A stretch of DNA of 64,000 bases from Macrobrachium rosenbergii (GCF_040412425.1 NC_089744.1:43444099-43508098), one strand, 5' to 3'. Positions 14,501-27,574 are shown, numbered from the stretch's first letter. A program made the numbers and translations. The notes: generated from the letters alone by a model not told the origin.

Positions 14501-15394
14501 TCTTAATCACTGTCACTTGCAATTATTTGTGGTTCTTAATCACTTCATTCTTGATCACTTCACTTGTGGTTCTTAATCACTGTCACTTGCAATTAGGTTC
14601 TTAATTGCCACTTGCAGTTCTTAAGGTTCTTAATCACTGTCACTGTGTCAGTTGTGATTACGTAAAGTTCTTGATCACTGTCACCTGCGCTTACGTAAGC
14701 TTCTTAATCACTGTCACATGCGATTACTTAAGGTTCTTAATCACTGCCACTTGCAGTTACTTAAGGTTCTTAATCACTGTCACTTGCGATTACTTAAGGT
14801 TCTTAATCACTGCCACTTGCGCTTATGTAAGGTTCTTAATCACTGCCACTTGCGCTTATGTAAGGTTCTTAATCACTGCCACTTGCGCTTATGTAAGGTT
14901 CTTAATCGCTGACACTTGCGTTTACCTAAGCTTCTTAATCGCTGACACTTGCGTTTACCTAAGCTTCTTAATCACTGTCACTTGTACTTACGTAAGGTTA
15001 TTAATGACTGTCACTTGCGCTTACGTAAGGTTCTTAATCATTTTCACTTGCGCTTACATAAGGGTCTTAATCACTGTCTCTTGCGCTTACGTAATGCTCT
15101 TAATCACTGTCACTTGAGATTACTTAAGGTTCTGAATCACTGTCAGTTGTGCTTATGTAAGGTTCTTAATTACTGTCACTTGCACTTACGTAAGGTTCTT
15201 AATTACTGTCACTTGCACTTACGTAAGTTTCTTAATCACTCATTTGTGCTTACGCAAAGTTCTTAATCATTGTCACTTGCGATTACTTAATGTTCTTGAT
15301 CACTGTCATTTGTGATTACGTGAGGTTCTTGATCACTGTTATTTGCACTTATGTAAGGTTCTTAATCACTGTCACTTGCGATTACGTAAGGTTC
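11555..15394. repeat. 3.8-kb minisatellite, 33-bp unit, ~116 copies
   Basis: Tandem array of a 33-bp unit; core words in order are GTCACTTGCGATTACT, TAAGGTTCTTAATC and CGCT or ACT. Because 33 is divisible by three and the unit is stop-free in plus-strand frames, long open frames arise (for example 11492-12331, 279 codons of an 11-residue repeat), but three unrelated repeat peptides appear from the same DNA. Variants are clustered: TTAAGG units at 11.6-12.6 kb, CTCGAGG units at 12.65-13.1 kb, a 66-bp two-unit period at 13.22-13.45 kb, and GCGCTTACGTAAGG or GCTTATGTAAGG units after 14.7 kb. Local amplification and homogenisation explain this better than selection on a protein. Confidence 0.95.
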
Positions 15395-15811
15395 TTACAA
15401 GGCATTAGGAAAAATTCAGTTTGTTACTGAATTCCGGTAATTCATTTCGCTTTTTTGAATGTAGCAAATTGATAAATTGTTCTGGAACCATGAATCAACT
15501 AAATATTACGAATACAGTTGACTCGTAACCAATAAAGTGAGTAACCTGAGATTAGGTCATGTTCAAGTTATATATGCGTTTAATTGCCAATACTAATGGA
15601 ACCTGTGATTTGTCTTCTGATAAAGATCAGTCCATTTGGTATTCATAGTAATCCAGTTCGAAAGGTCGGTTTTTCAAAGGCGTACTAGCAGAGCTTCAGA
15701 TTCTAGGGTTTAGTTTTTGTGGGTTAAGATGTGAATAGAAATGACTTTGTTGGATTGGCTGAAGAAAGCTCCAAAACAAGTGATGCTTTGTTGACAGGTA
15801 ATAACCACCGC

Positions 15812-15812
<1 letters not shown>

Positions 15813-15858
<46 letters not shown>
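15813..15858. repeat. (TC)n microsatellite
   Basis: Uninterrupted TC tract of 46 bp. Confidence 0.95.
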
Positions 15859-15861
<3 letters not shown>

Positions 15862-16463
15862 GGGACCATGAAACGATTTAATTACTGTGGTGATATACAT
15901 ACTGTAAATCATTTGAATTATACATTCATGATAAAGGGACTAAAACAAAGAAACTCTGCTTTAGAAACCCAAGATCAGAAAAGCAGCATCCAACGCAGTT
16001 CCTACACGATTTTGATTCTGGGAAATTTCCTTTGGCCCTGCGTTCCCCTCACACGCAGACACACACACGCACTCACACACATACAAGAGGATGCGTGTAT
16101 CGTTCTTACCAAGACTCGCCCCCATATGCGTTGGTCAACAAAAATTATTATTCATAGCTTTATGCAAATGGATTTGATTTCGGATTTTAGGGTGAAGGAC
16201 GGCGTGTAGCAGTAAGTGAAATAGATAGATACATATCGATAACACTCGCACTCTGCATTGCCTTTCCCTCTTCCGTTCGCCGAAAGTGTAAATAAACAAA
16301 CTAATAAAGAGTGGTTTCATTTCGAACCAATTAGATTGTTTAAAAAAAAAAAGTTTGAGGTCATTTGGGGTACAACAGCATTTTGCCTAATAGACGTGAA
16401 ATAGAAGGGGTAAAGCGCTTGTCAAGGATGCAAACGCTTTGTCACTAACTAAACGGACAGAAC

Positions 16464-16465
<2 letters not shown>

Positions 16466-16556
<91 letters not shown>

Positions 16557-16557
16557 G
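16466..16557. repeat. (CA)n-(TA)n microsatellite
   Basis: Pure CA tract of about 78 bp followed directly by a short TA tract. Confidence 0.95.
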
Positions 16558-18360
16558 ATTTTAACGTGATTTGAATTCTATCTTTATGGAAGCAAGAATC
16601 ATATATGCAGCGATAATATGAAAAATGTACTGTAAGAAAACTTATTCCTTTCTTTTTTTCACACCGTGCGTGTCATCATGAATAGATGACATTTCACATG
16701 TAAATGATATGTCATATTGATTCCAGCCGATGAGACTTAACTTCTGGACTTCTAACAAATGAGTCAGTTAACTTTCAAGTTCTTGGGCATTACAGCTAGC
16801 CGATTCAACTTCCAACGGCTGCCATGTTTAGCTTTGGCAAATATGGCTGTCGACTTCATACAGCAAAAAATATCACTGCCAGTACGTAGAACTTTCAACA
16901 GCTATTTCATTCCCAAAAGGTTTTTAATTTTGCTTCCAAGACTCATGGTATGTGACTTGAGCAGATATAACCTATTTTGATTGGCGTCTTATTTAACTTG
17001 CAACTGACATGGCTCAAGGAATTCTGTCGCTTGTCCTCCAACAAATAATATGCCCCTTGACATCTATCAACCATAACCTTTAACGTGGCTATTTATCTAC
17101 ATCGCTCTGCATTGCCTTCGATGGTAGGGGCAATTAGCCATCTTTGCAGCCGCGTATGAGAGCAATTCTATTTTGAATCGACAATACCGGATGTAAACGG
17201 TAATTCGGAGCTGAATTTTCACGATTCCAAAATCCTCCCTTTGTGTCGAGGCCGACTAATGATGCTGCAACCGTTTTGTTTTCCCGCGCTAATCGCTTAT
17301 TAGTTGGGTCAGTTTTGAAATCCACCCATGGCGATTTGTTTGACTGCTCTGCCGTGCTTGACGCGGTTCATTGTCTCGATTACCCCCCCCCTTTTTTTTT
17401 TTGCTGCTTTTGATTTCATTTTGTTTTGTTTTGCCGCGTGTTTTTGCTTTTGGAGTTTGCCCTGATCAGCCCTATTGTTTCAGTGATATCGTATTACAAA
17501 ATCAACCAAGTAAAAATAGGGAGGGAGTATCTGTCTCTCATCATCGGTTGCTCCATGTAAGCCTAAATAAATTGGTAATTGGAAGTGTTTTGTGCATTTG
17601 CTCCAGTTTTTTTTTTTTTTTTTTTTTTTTAGTTATATTGTTCGCCTGTGTAAAGGCACTAAACATGTGGGTAATCATTCACCCTCACCCCTAAAAACCA
17701 GCATGTTTGTCATACAAAACTAATTTACTTCATGACTCATTTTCTCTTGAAATCTCCTTTTTATTTTTTTAACCTTATCTTAATCATTGGCGTTGGAAAG
17801 GAATTCTTTTGTGTTATGTTTTCGCTCTTATTTTGAAATATAATGATTAGATATATAATAACTTTGGGACATAGCAGCGCATAAATTGAAATGCCGCTTT
17901 TAAAATCGATCCCCGAAGATCAGCAGTGCAAGCGCCCCTGTCTCTAGCTCTTCGGATAACTGGATTCCGGGCGGTTTTGTACCGATGCCGTTTGGTCTCC
18001 GTGTTATTTTGCAGATGTCATTCCGGTACTAACGTAATCTGATTTAAAATATCCCGAAATGGGACTGGGATGGGTGGCTTGTGAAGCGTTTTGCATGTTG
18101 TGGTCTGTTGCAGTGAATGCAGTGGCGCATAAGTTAAACTGCAAAGATAGGTCATGGAGTGATTTTTTTTAAGTGTTCAACTCAAAGGTCGCTATAGCTA
18201 AGAATTCGACTACTATACTTAGTTTGTGTTCTTACTTACTGCATTAGCATAAATTATGACTTGGTATCAGCTTGGAGTACTGGAGAGGAATCTGTACGAA
18301 AAGCCAACGTGAATTGTAATTACATTGATTAGAGACAGTTGGACTACACGATAAGCTCCG

Positions 18361-18660
18361 TAGGGGGATGGTGCAGTCAGTGCACCTCGTGTGGTGCACT
18401 GTAGGCATTACCTGAGGTTTCTTGCAGCATGCCTTCGGCCCCTAGCTGCAACCTCTTTCGTTTCTTGTACTGTACCTCCTTTCATATTCTCTTTCTTCCA
18501 TCTTACTTTCCATCCTCTCCTAACAGTTGATTCAGAGTGCAACTTCGAGGTTTTACTCCAGTTACACCTTTCAAACATTTTACTGTCAGTTTCCATTTCA
18601 GCGCTGAATGAACTCGTAGGTCCCAGTGCTTGGCCTTTGGCTTTAGTTCTATATACGAGT
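18361..18660 (+). repeat. short interspersed repeat (SINE-like), copy 2
   Basis: About 300 bp shared in word order with 47470-47790 and 57389-57698: TAGGGGGAT, CAGTCAGTGCACCTC, GTAGGCATTAC, CCCCTAGCTGCAACC, CATATTCTCTTTCTTCCATC, GAGTGCAACT, CACCTTTCAAAC, TTTCAGCGCTGAATGA and TAGGTCCCAGTGCTTGGCCT. Near the 5' end TGGTGCAGTCAGTG resembles a pol III A box, and about 45 bp on GAGGTTTC or GGTTC sits where a B box would be expected. A tRNA-derived SINE is therefore a reasonable inference, but no poly-A tail or target duplication could be fixed. Confidence 0.7.
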
Positions 18661-20048
<1,388 letters not shown>

Positions 20049-21089
20049 TACGCCCCTTTCAACTCTGACAAATGGCACTTACCTGGGATTGGTTGGCATA
20101 TGGTAGCTGCAGCGAGAATTTCTCTCTCTCTCCCTCTTTCACGGACTCATTGCCTAGTTCTAAAATACATCGTAATCAAACCCCAGTTACAAAAATAGAC
20201 ATTCATCAATGTAAAATAAAAATAAGCACGTTCGTTATGGAAACCCCCATCGAAACGTAGCCCCCAAAAAGCAAAAATCTCCCAGTCACCAAAACAACAT
20301 AATAAGTGTGAACTAATTCCCATTCCCCCATCAACGTCTCCTAAAAGTTCCAACCTTAAAAAGTCATTGTTTTCAGTTCCTCTTATATGCCAAGATTGAC
20401 TTATGGCTATCCATCCGTTTCATCATCATTTTCCACCATGGCTATATTTCACGCATATCCGTGCGGATGCATGTCCACCCCAGTTAACCATGGTTCAGTT
20501 GAAACATTCTGTACAAAAGAAAAAGAACCATCTGTATTAAAAAAAATCAAATACCACCCACATCATCAACACACAACAACACACTTTTAAATGTTAGATT
20601 TTGGTACAAGAATAGCCACCAAAAAAATGGGTCTGTAGAAGGTTAGTAGTTTTTCTAAGTCTTCAAGTCACTCTCCAGTGAATGGGAATTCCAATCCCCA
20701 GCGTGTCCAACACGTCCTTTTCGACTGACCTGTCACAAGAGAGTGAGCAATCCATCACAAGCCTATTTGCACCGACCATTTTCGTAACGTACGAACTGAA
20801 TTATGTTTCCGTAACACACCCAAAAACCCGATTAAACCGGACCAAAAAGTTCCATGAAAAACTTCATCTTTGGACACGTGTTACTGTCTCTGGGCACTTT
20901 CCGAACAATGTTCAGGTCACCGATGATTAATTGCTGACTCCACAGGTGTGACTGTGAATGAAATTTCCCCATTTGCAAGATTTGTTAAACATCGCAAAAG
21001 ACCGTGTATCACGAGTATGTACACCGATTCTTACACAGATGCACACACATTTAATATGTATGTATATATGTATATACATAATAATATAT

Positions 21090-21151
<62 letters not shown>

Positions 21152-21329
21152 GTATGTATATATATTATAATATGTATATATATATACATACATATTAAAT
21201 ATGCACCTGTGTAAGTAAATTGTTATGTGTGTGTGTATCTATGTATGTGTATACATATACATACGAACATATATACATACATATATATACATATATATGT
21301 GCACATCTTTTTTTTCCAACATTAAGCCG
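20049..21329. other. unrecognised sequence with a TA-rich tract
   Basis: No gene recognised. An interrupted TA/TG microsatellite occupies roughly 21050-21205, with TATG/CATA variants continuing to about 21300. Confidence 0.4.
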
Positions 21330-22110
21330 TTTTCTCCAACGGAAAGGCTCCAGAGGGGAATCATTCCTTCCATAAAGATATTAAACAGCTGTTGAAACGT
21401 ACACACCCTTTTCTGAGACCCAGCTATGCATCAAATCAGTAACTTTTCTGCCTACAAATATGAACAAACTTACGTTCTGTTGTGGAAACTTTTAAACCTT
21501 TCAACACCTTATACTCTTTATCATACATTCTCAACACCCTCCACATTACCTTTCTATTAATTCTATCATAAGCTTTTTTAGGTTAATGTATGCTACATAC
21601 ACCTTTTTTCAATTTACTTTCAAAATTCTCTGAATTATTTCATAACATTAAACTTGAACCTTATGTCTTTTTCCTTTTCATGACTCACACTGTTTTTCCT
21701 CTGTTAGTCTTGTCATCTGTTTTATTTTTTCATTCAAAGCCCTGCCAAACAACTTCCTGGTATACTAAGTAAGTTTATGGTCTTTAAGTTCTGTACAATG
21801 GAAAAATTATACTTCATCTATTCCTTTGAAACCTTTCCCCAATTTAGACATGCCATATAAACCTTGCTCAGCCACTTATTCAAACTACCACACTTCAGCA
21901 TCTCGCTTGTCGTCCTATCTGCTCCTGGTATTTTTGTATTGTCGATCTCTGTAGGTCCTCAACTGTCTCTTCCACAAACATTCTTAAAATTATGGTAACC
22001 CTTTCCTAGCTTGCGACACTCAGCTCTTCTTTTACATGCAACAAATTTTTAAAATTGCTCATTACAAGCCTATATTGCTTTCACTTCTGGCAGCATGTCT
22101 CCATTTGCAG
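21330..22110 (-). mobile_element. decayed LINE, reverse transcriptase region
   Basis: Reading the minus strand in shifting frames reveals landmarks of a non-LTR retrotransposon reverse transcriptase in the correct order. These are an IPGADRTTSEMLK segment (21889-21941; the usual 'PG.DG...EMLK' start), an INLLSIPGS segment (about 21751-21776; usual 'ISLLSIPGK'), KKAYDRIN (21558-21580; the 'KAYDRI' catalytic-region motif) and GLRKGCV (about 21395-21415; usual 'GLRQGC'). Stops and frameshifts separate them, so this is an old remnant. The clade cannot be decided by eye. It ends near a (TC)n tract on its upstream side. Confidence 0.7.
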
Positions 22111-22140
22111 CATTTATTCTGGTATTCATTTTTCCATTAG

Positions 22141-22143
<3 letters not shown>

Positions 22144-22221
<78 letters not shown>
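22144..22221. repeat. (TC)n microsatellite
   Basis: Uninterrupted TC tract of about 78 bp. Confidence 0.95.
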
Positions 22222-22228
<7 letters not shown>

Positions 22229-22536
22229 CTTCCCTGTAGAACAAATTTGTATTCCCTTTAAAATTTTTGTTTAGTTTCTTCTTTGTAAATATATTGCTTA
22301 CCTTCTTCTTTTTCTCACATTCCTCTTGAACAATATCTGTCATCCTGTATACCTTCCCATGATCTCCTCTTCTCTGTTGCAGCTGCACACAGTGTACTGT
22401 TTTCCTTTATTAAACTATCTTATCTTACCCTCCTATACCCACCAACACCCCCTACTGTTATTATGACCCCTCCGTTGAACTTGCTATGCTTCTATATTCT
22501 TCCATCTCATTTTGTTAATCCTTCTTATTAATCTTG

Positions 22537-22541
<5 letters not shown>

Positions 22542-22600
<59 letters not shown>

Positions 22601-22637
22601 ATATATATACATATATACTGTATATATATATCTACTG

Positions 22638-22715
<78 letters not shown>
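22542..22715. repeat. interrupted (TA)n microsatellite
   Basis: Two pure TA blocks joined by a short variant region with CTG and TCTA interruptions around 22598-22642. Confidence 0.95.
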
Positions 22716-22720
<5 letters not shown>

Positions 22721-23152
22721 ACACTTTGCACACACAGAAGAGCACAGAAGGCATTAAAATGCCTAGCAAGATAAAAGTGAAAAAAAAAGGCAAGCTGGAA
22801 AACAAGCAGTCGTAATCATGTGTACCTTTGAGATCAGTGAAAGGTTCCCGCACAGAGGCTATACCACTGCCCAAGTCATGAGAAAATTGGCAAAACAGTC
22901 ATCAATTGCCGTAAGGCACCGAAATGCGGTTCGAGATAACAGCAGCTGTAGATACCAGTCGGTGAAGCTAACAAAATTGAAAGGAGGGGGCGTGTGGCCC
23001 GAACTCTTATGCACTGAGATCTGCGAAGTCTTAATAAAGGAACTGGAAAACTCTTAGCTTTCGCAAGGCTTTCATAAACACGAATATCTTCTATTTGATG
23101 GAAAGAGAAAGACCGATTAGCCTCGGGGGGATCTCTAGCAGCATTTGTATTG

Positions 23153-23232
<80 letters not shown>

Positions 23233-23939
23233 TATGGAAGCGCCGGCTGAGTCATATTGACACAATAAATTTCCCCGACCCAATATACTCATTATGAAGC
23301 TCCCGATTCTCAAGTGGTTCATCTCCCTCACTGATGGATAGAAAGAAAGAAAAAACGAGGAAAAAGAACATGCCAGTGGCGAGCAAATATCTGTTTCCTT
23401 ATTTTTCACCGCAGACTTTGAGCTGTAATATCATCAATTTTTCAGCATCCTTCGAGAAGAAGTTGATTGGAAGGACTTTTTCCCTTTGGTTTTTTAATAT
23501 CGCATTGTACTTGAGTTTCCTAGTTTCCAATTCTGATTTGGTTTTCGTAGCATCCTTTTACTTTATGCTGTAAATTCGGAAAGGATGAAGTCAGGTTGAA
23601 AAACTCATATCAAGTTCAGAATTGACAGGGGAGCCAGTTTGTAATCAGTATCAGTTCTAGATATTACCTGAAAATGGTAGAGATAATAGTGGGGACAAAG
23701 TGAAGGACAGAAAGGGATGCCATAAGGCAAACTATATTTGTTGTTTAGTAAATGTTTTGCGTTTAGCTATTTTTTATTTAGTTTCTACACCGGAGAAGCC
23801 TCATTGAATAAGTACGAAGAAACGCATCTGTGAAACCTCTCATTTTCATGCTGGTTGGATGTCGCCAAGTTTCATGCACCGTGATGCTGAGTCTTGGTTT
23901 TCTTAGTCAGTAGAACTACAGGCATATTTTTTCATGTCT
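22716..23939. other. unrecognised sequence around a (GA)n tract
   Basis: The 79-codon plus frame at 22818-23057 and the 177-codon minus frame at 22876-23409 overlap each other. The latter runs through the (GA)n tract as a Ser-Leu string, so neither is supported as a gene. Confidence 0.35.
23155..23227. repeat. (GA)n microsatellite
   Basis: Uninterrupted GA tract of 73 bp. Confidence 0.95.
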
Positions 23940-24930
23940 ACGGAAGGATTGTTTTCAGGTTCGTGCTTTTTTATTTTTTTTTTTTCGAAGTGTGGGAATT
24001 TTTGTTGGACTCCTTGGAGCTATTATGTTTTCTCATGGTCTTTCGTTTTCTTTGGGACTGTTTGCATATTTTCTCAAAGCTTTAATAGCACATTTTCTCT
24101 GGCTTTGGAAGTTTAGGTTTTTAAAGTATCCTCAAATATTGGGAAAATTGCTTTCCTAGGGTTCTGAGAAGCGTAAGTTTTCTCAGAGTTCTAGAAAGTG
24201 TTGGTTTTCGTAGTGTTTTCGGAAGTGTATTTTTTCTGAGGGTTTTGGGAACTTGTTTTTTCAGGGTTCTGAGAAGCAAAAGCATTCTCAAGGTCCTGGG
24301 AAACGTAGCTTTACTTATAGTCCTCTAAGGGTAGGCTTTTCAAGGTTCTTGGGAGAGTGGGTTTTCATAAGGTTATGGGAAGCATAGGTTTTCTCAGGGA
24401 GCTGGGAAATGTAGGTTTTGTAAAGGTTGTAGGTAGTGTAGTTTTTCTCAGATTCTTGGAATTGTAGGTTGTCTTTGGGTTCTTGGAAGCATTTTTATTG
24501 TGCTTTGTGAAGTGTAGGTTTTCTAAGGCCTCTGGGAAGCGTAGGTCTTCAGGGTTCTGATAACCATATGTTTACTCAGTTTTTGGAAGTGCAGTTTTTT
24601 TTTTTAAGTTTTGTAGGAAGCGGTGCTTTTCTCAGTGTTCCGGGAAGCGTAGGTTGTTGGGGGTTCTTTGGAGGGCAGGTTTTTGTAGGGCTCTGGGAAA
24701 TGTGGCTTTTTTTCAGGTTTCTTGCAAGGGTTGGTTTTTATGGTTCTGGAAAACGTATGTTTTCACAGTGTTCTAGGTAGCGTAGTTTTTTCTAGGTTCT
24801 TAGAAGTTATGTTTTCTTCGGGTTCTTGAAAGCATGGGTTTTAGTTGTCGGAAGCAAGTCACTAGAACTAACACTTACTCAGAGCCCTGGAAAGTGTGGT
24901 TTCTAAAAGTTTTGAAAATTATTTGTTTTA
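23940..24930. repeat. degenerate minisatellite, ~27-bp unit
   Basis: Diverged tandem copies of a unit like GTAGGTTTTCTCAGGGTTCTGGGAAGC can be followed over most of this kilobase, with variable spacing and many substitutions. Three consecutive units near 24416-24496 measure 27, 26 and 27 bp. Outer limits are approximate because the edges fade into background. Confidence 0.75.
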
Positions 24931-25325
24931 TCACTGACTTGAGAACTAGTCCTGTAAGTTCTCAGCGGTCAGGGTTAACCACTGACTCAATATAGTAGAG
25001 ATGGAAGACGCGAATAAAATATCTGTATATAAATTAATTTTTGTTTCCTGTGACACTTCTCAGACGTCAAAGTTTTATACAACTCGTGACGTTGAGGTGG
25101 TTCGTTATATTTTCATTATATATACATGTTATAATTTTATGGGCGAAGATTTTATCTTAGAATTTTTTTACATTAATAAGGGATAAGCTTTTACATGGTG
25201 ATTTTGTTGTCTCTCACATTAATTAACCATTCAGACCATTTCAGTTTGGTAAGATAAATTTTGAAGTATTAGGAAATTTTTTCTAGATATTAATGGCCTT
25301 TGATTTAAGGTTTACGTCCGTGCGA

Positions 25326-25360
<35 letters not shown>

Positions 25361-26059
25361 ATATATATAATATATATGTGTGTATGTTTGTGTGTATGTA
25401 TACATACACATTCTTTTTTCCCTTGTGAGGTGGCTTTAGATGGTAGCCATCCTGTTCTCATCAAATCTTTCTAGATGAGGCTGCCAGCCTGTTCTCTTTT
25501 TCTAATAAGTGTAAGACTCGCTGCATAGGCCAGAGGAAACAACGGTCTTCAACTGGCCCCATCACCACGTAGGCAAGAATGCTACAGGTACATTCACCAC
25601 TGAGCTGTTGCTCTTAAGAGAGATGGAGGGTGGGGGGCGATCTAGAGAAAGAGAAAACATCTTTGTTAAAACGCGATGAAGGCCCGTTGTCGAAAATTCA
25701 TCAGAATCGAGGTGGTCTTGGTTGAACCCCGGCACATATTGTGCCATATGTTAAGGTCCTTCTGCTGTGTAACTGAAGCCATCCATTTATTAGGCGCTGA
25801 TAGATCTTCTCCTCTCCTGATTCGTAACATTTCGCATTGTTACCGTTTCTCTAACCCTCGTCCTTTTATTTTTTTATACATGATCAAACCCTCTTAAAAG
25901 ACATTGGTCGATTCTTCGCATACTCTAACCATTTTAACACTTCTGCTGATCTCTACATTTCGCACCAGTTCAAGTATTCATATCAGCACGTCAATCTTTT
26001 TTTAATTTATTCGAATTCAGCATCCACATATCACACGCGCCCACACAAACATTTATAAC
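24931..26059. other. unrecognised sequence with a short (CA)n tract
   Basis: Contains (CA)n at 25329-25358. Between about 25430 and 25760 the sequence is GC-richer and has the texture of a dispersed repeat; ACCACTGAGCT there resembles the complement of a pol III A box. I cannot complete a tRNA-like structure, so no SINE is called. Confidence 0.35.
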
Positions 26060-26679
26060 GGTGATAAAATCAGTGCAACCTGTTTTAGGTCATTTGTCCC
26101 TCCTTTACTGGAATACTGCTCTCCGGTGTGGATGTCTGCTTCTGCCAGAGATTTATCTCGTTTAGATAGAATGGTTCGTGGTGGTGGGTTTCTGTTTCCT
26201 AATAGTAGCAGTTATGACTTGGACCATTGACGGATGGTCTCTTGTTTGTCACTTTTTCGTAAGTTGTATTTCAACAGAGATCTTTCACATTCACAATTGA
26301 TCCCTGATCCCCTTCTCCTGTCGATAGCAATCAGATTTGCTGAACATCAGCACCATTTGCCTCACTGTCGAACTTCTCAGTTCCAGAGGTCCTTTATTCC
26401 TCACACCGTTGGACCATGGAACAGTCTCCCTGAGGATGTCGTGCAACTGGAACTTCAAAAGTTCAAGCGAAGATGCATGGCATTCCTACCCTAATACAGT
26501 TTTCCTTTCGGTTTAATAAGTTACTTACATTTTTATTTATTTATTTATTTATTCCTTTTTTCTGTTTTAATGAGTGATCTCTTCTTTCAGTTTTTCTCTT
26601 TACCATATCCTTTGGAAGCTTGAATTTCAAGTCAGTGGCCCTTGTGGGCTTGTTCCATATGAATAGGGTTATCTGAATG

Positions 26680-26745
<66 letters not shown>
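26060..26745 (+). mobile_element. 5'-truncated LINE: C-terminal RT region and 3' tail
   Basis: One plus-strand frame from about 26060 to the stop at 26492-26494 reads as the C-terminal end of a LINE ORF2. SFVPPLLEYCSPVWMS (26084-26130) is the typical 'LEY..PVW' region and FIPHTVGPWNSLPEDV (about 26391-26440) the typical 'WN.LP..V' end. One in-frame TGA interrupts it at about 26228. After the stop comes an AT-rich 3' part ending with GTTCCATATGAATAGGG and an (ATA)n tail (26680-26745), the usual way such elements end. The upstream RT core and endonuclease are missing, as expected from 5' truncation at insertion. Confidence 0.8.
26680..26745. repeat. (ATA)n microsatellite, LINE tail
   Basis: Uninterrupted AAT-type tract of 66 bp at the 3' end of the LINE remnant. 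It abuts the Penelope-like fragment that starts at 26746. Confidence 0.95.
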
Positions 26746-26746
<1 letters not shown>

Positions 26747-27105
26747 GAAGGAAGAAGACCCTCTTTAAGGCAAGTTTTGTTGAATAAAATGGCTGCATTT
26801 TGCGAATAGATTTTATACCAAGTTTTCTCAATTCTAATAATTCGCTTTTCCTGCACATCAGTATTAGTCAATAATTGTCCAGTGTTCATATTTCGATGGA
26901 TGAAACAGCGTATTTCTTACAGAAGAAATTCTTTATTTTAAAGTATCACAGCAGGTTACTGAAACCTGGGATGTAAATCCGTAGATTTTCATGATGGTAT
27001 TCTCGGTGTAATTTCTTCGTTTTTCTTTTTGTGACGTCTGTCTGGTATTTTTCAGTACTTTTTCTGTCGCCGTGTTTCGACCAGCTCGATGGTCATCTTC
27101 TGGAC
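26746..27105 (-). mobile_element. Penelope-like fragment, left copy (A), with empty TTAA site
   Basis: Minus-strand copy of a sequence repeated in plus orientation at 27106-27268 plus 30545-30690. A minus-strand frame starts at the ATG at 26889; its residues ILFNKTCLKEGLLPSY resemble the N-terminal region of Penelope-like reverse transcriptases ('LPKY' type). This family call is recognition by eye. The frame is cut off where the (ATA)n of the neighbouring LINE begins. Upstream on the minus strand is the 5' leader, including the AAAAAGTACTGAAAAATACC segment and a GACC/GGTC hairpin followed by GAAAC. The TTAA at 26938-26941 is uninterrupted here and corresponds to the occupied site in copy B. 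Confidence 0.6.
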
Positions 27106-27268
27106 GTCCAAGTGATGATCATCGAGCTGGTCAAAACATGTTGACAGAAAAAGTACTGAAAAATACCAGACAGAAGTCTGAAAAAGAAGACGAAGACATA
27201 ACGCCGAAAATACCACCAGGAAAATCTACGGATGTACATCCCATGTTTCAGTAACCTGCTTTGATACT
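27106..27268 (+). mobile_element. Penelope-like fragment, right copy (B), 5' part
   Basis: Inverted partner of 26942-27095: the arms share CATCGAGCTGGTC, AAAAAGTACTGAAAAATACCA, and CAGTAACCTGCT in mirrored order, with differences scattered through them. The two copies meet head to head around 27096-27110. This part stops precisely at the TTAA (27269-27272) that borders the piggyBac-like insertion; its continuation is at 30545. Confidence 0.65.
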
Positions 27269-27272
27269 TTAA
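27269..27272. repeat. TTAA target duplication, left
   Basis: TTAA immediately before CCCTTTC of the left terminus. It pairs with TTAA at 30541-30544; the homologous site in copy A (26938-26941) holds only one TTAA. Confidence 0.85.
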
Positions 27273-27285
27273 CCCTTTCACTGCG
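27273..27285 (+). repeat. left terminal inverted repeat of piggyBac-like element
   Basis: CCCTTTCACTGCG; inverted partner at 30528-30540 with two mismatches. Confidence 0.75.
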
Positions 27286-27517
27286 ATGAACGACTATTGC
27301 CATCTGTTGGAAGTTTTAAGAAATACGGGCCTACAGTACTTACCGGAAACATCTTCCACATCACTTGCAGAATTTGGTAGGTTACTGGGGTTTTCATGAT
27401 ATTATGTAAAGCTGGATTCATGATATGTAAATTTTCTATATATAAATATATCTATATTTATTCAAATATATACTGTACATACGAGTATACATGCATGTAT
27501 ATAAATATATGTATATA

Positions 27518-27523
27518 AATATA

Positions 27524-27574
<51 letters not shown>

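Larger units (their letters stand above)
15395..18360. other. unrecognised sequence, no supported gene
   Basis: No coding region is recognisable. Two patches with higher GC and no simple repeats (about 17100-17350 and 17880-18060) differ from their surroundings and could be conserved non-coding sequence or old unique DNA, which cannot be judged from one genome. Homopolymer T runs occur at about 17392-17402 and 17607-17630. Confidence 0.35.

Noticed and set aside
11555..15394. CRISPR-like array
   Set aside because: Units are contiguous 33-bp repeats without unique spacers, in eukaryotic-type DNA with LINEs and microsatellites.
22876..23409. 177-codon minus-strand frame
   Set aside because: A third of it is Ser-Leu from the (GA)n tract, and the remaining parts show no recognisable family.
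25430..25760. tRNA gene or tRNA-derived SINE on the minus strand
   Set aside because: An AGCTCAGTGGT-like A box is visible, but no correctly spaced B box or cloverleaf stems could be drawn.
27066..27150. A functional canonical hammerhead ribozyme
   Set aside because: The CUGANGA box is imperfect in both copies, an extra base precedes stem II, and the right copy has AAAAC in place of GAAAC. Only a hammerhead-like relic is proposed.
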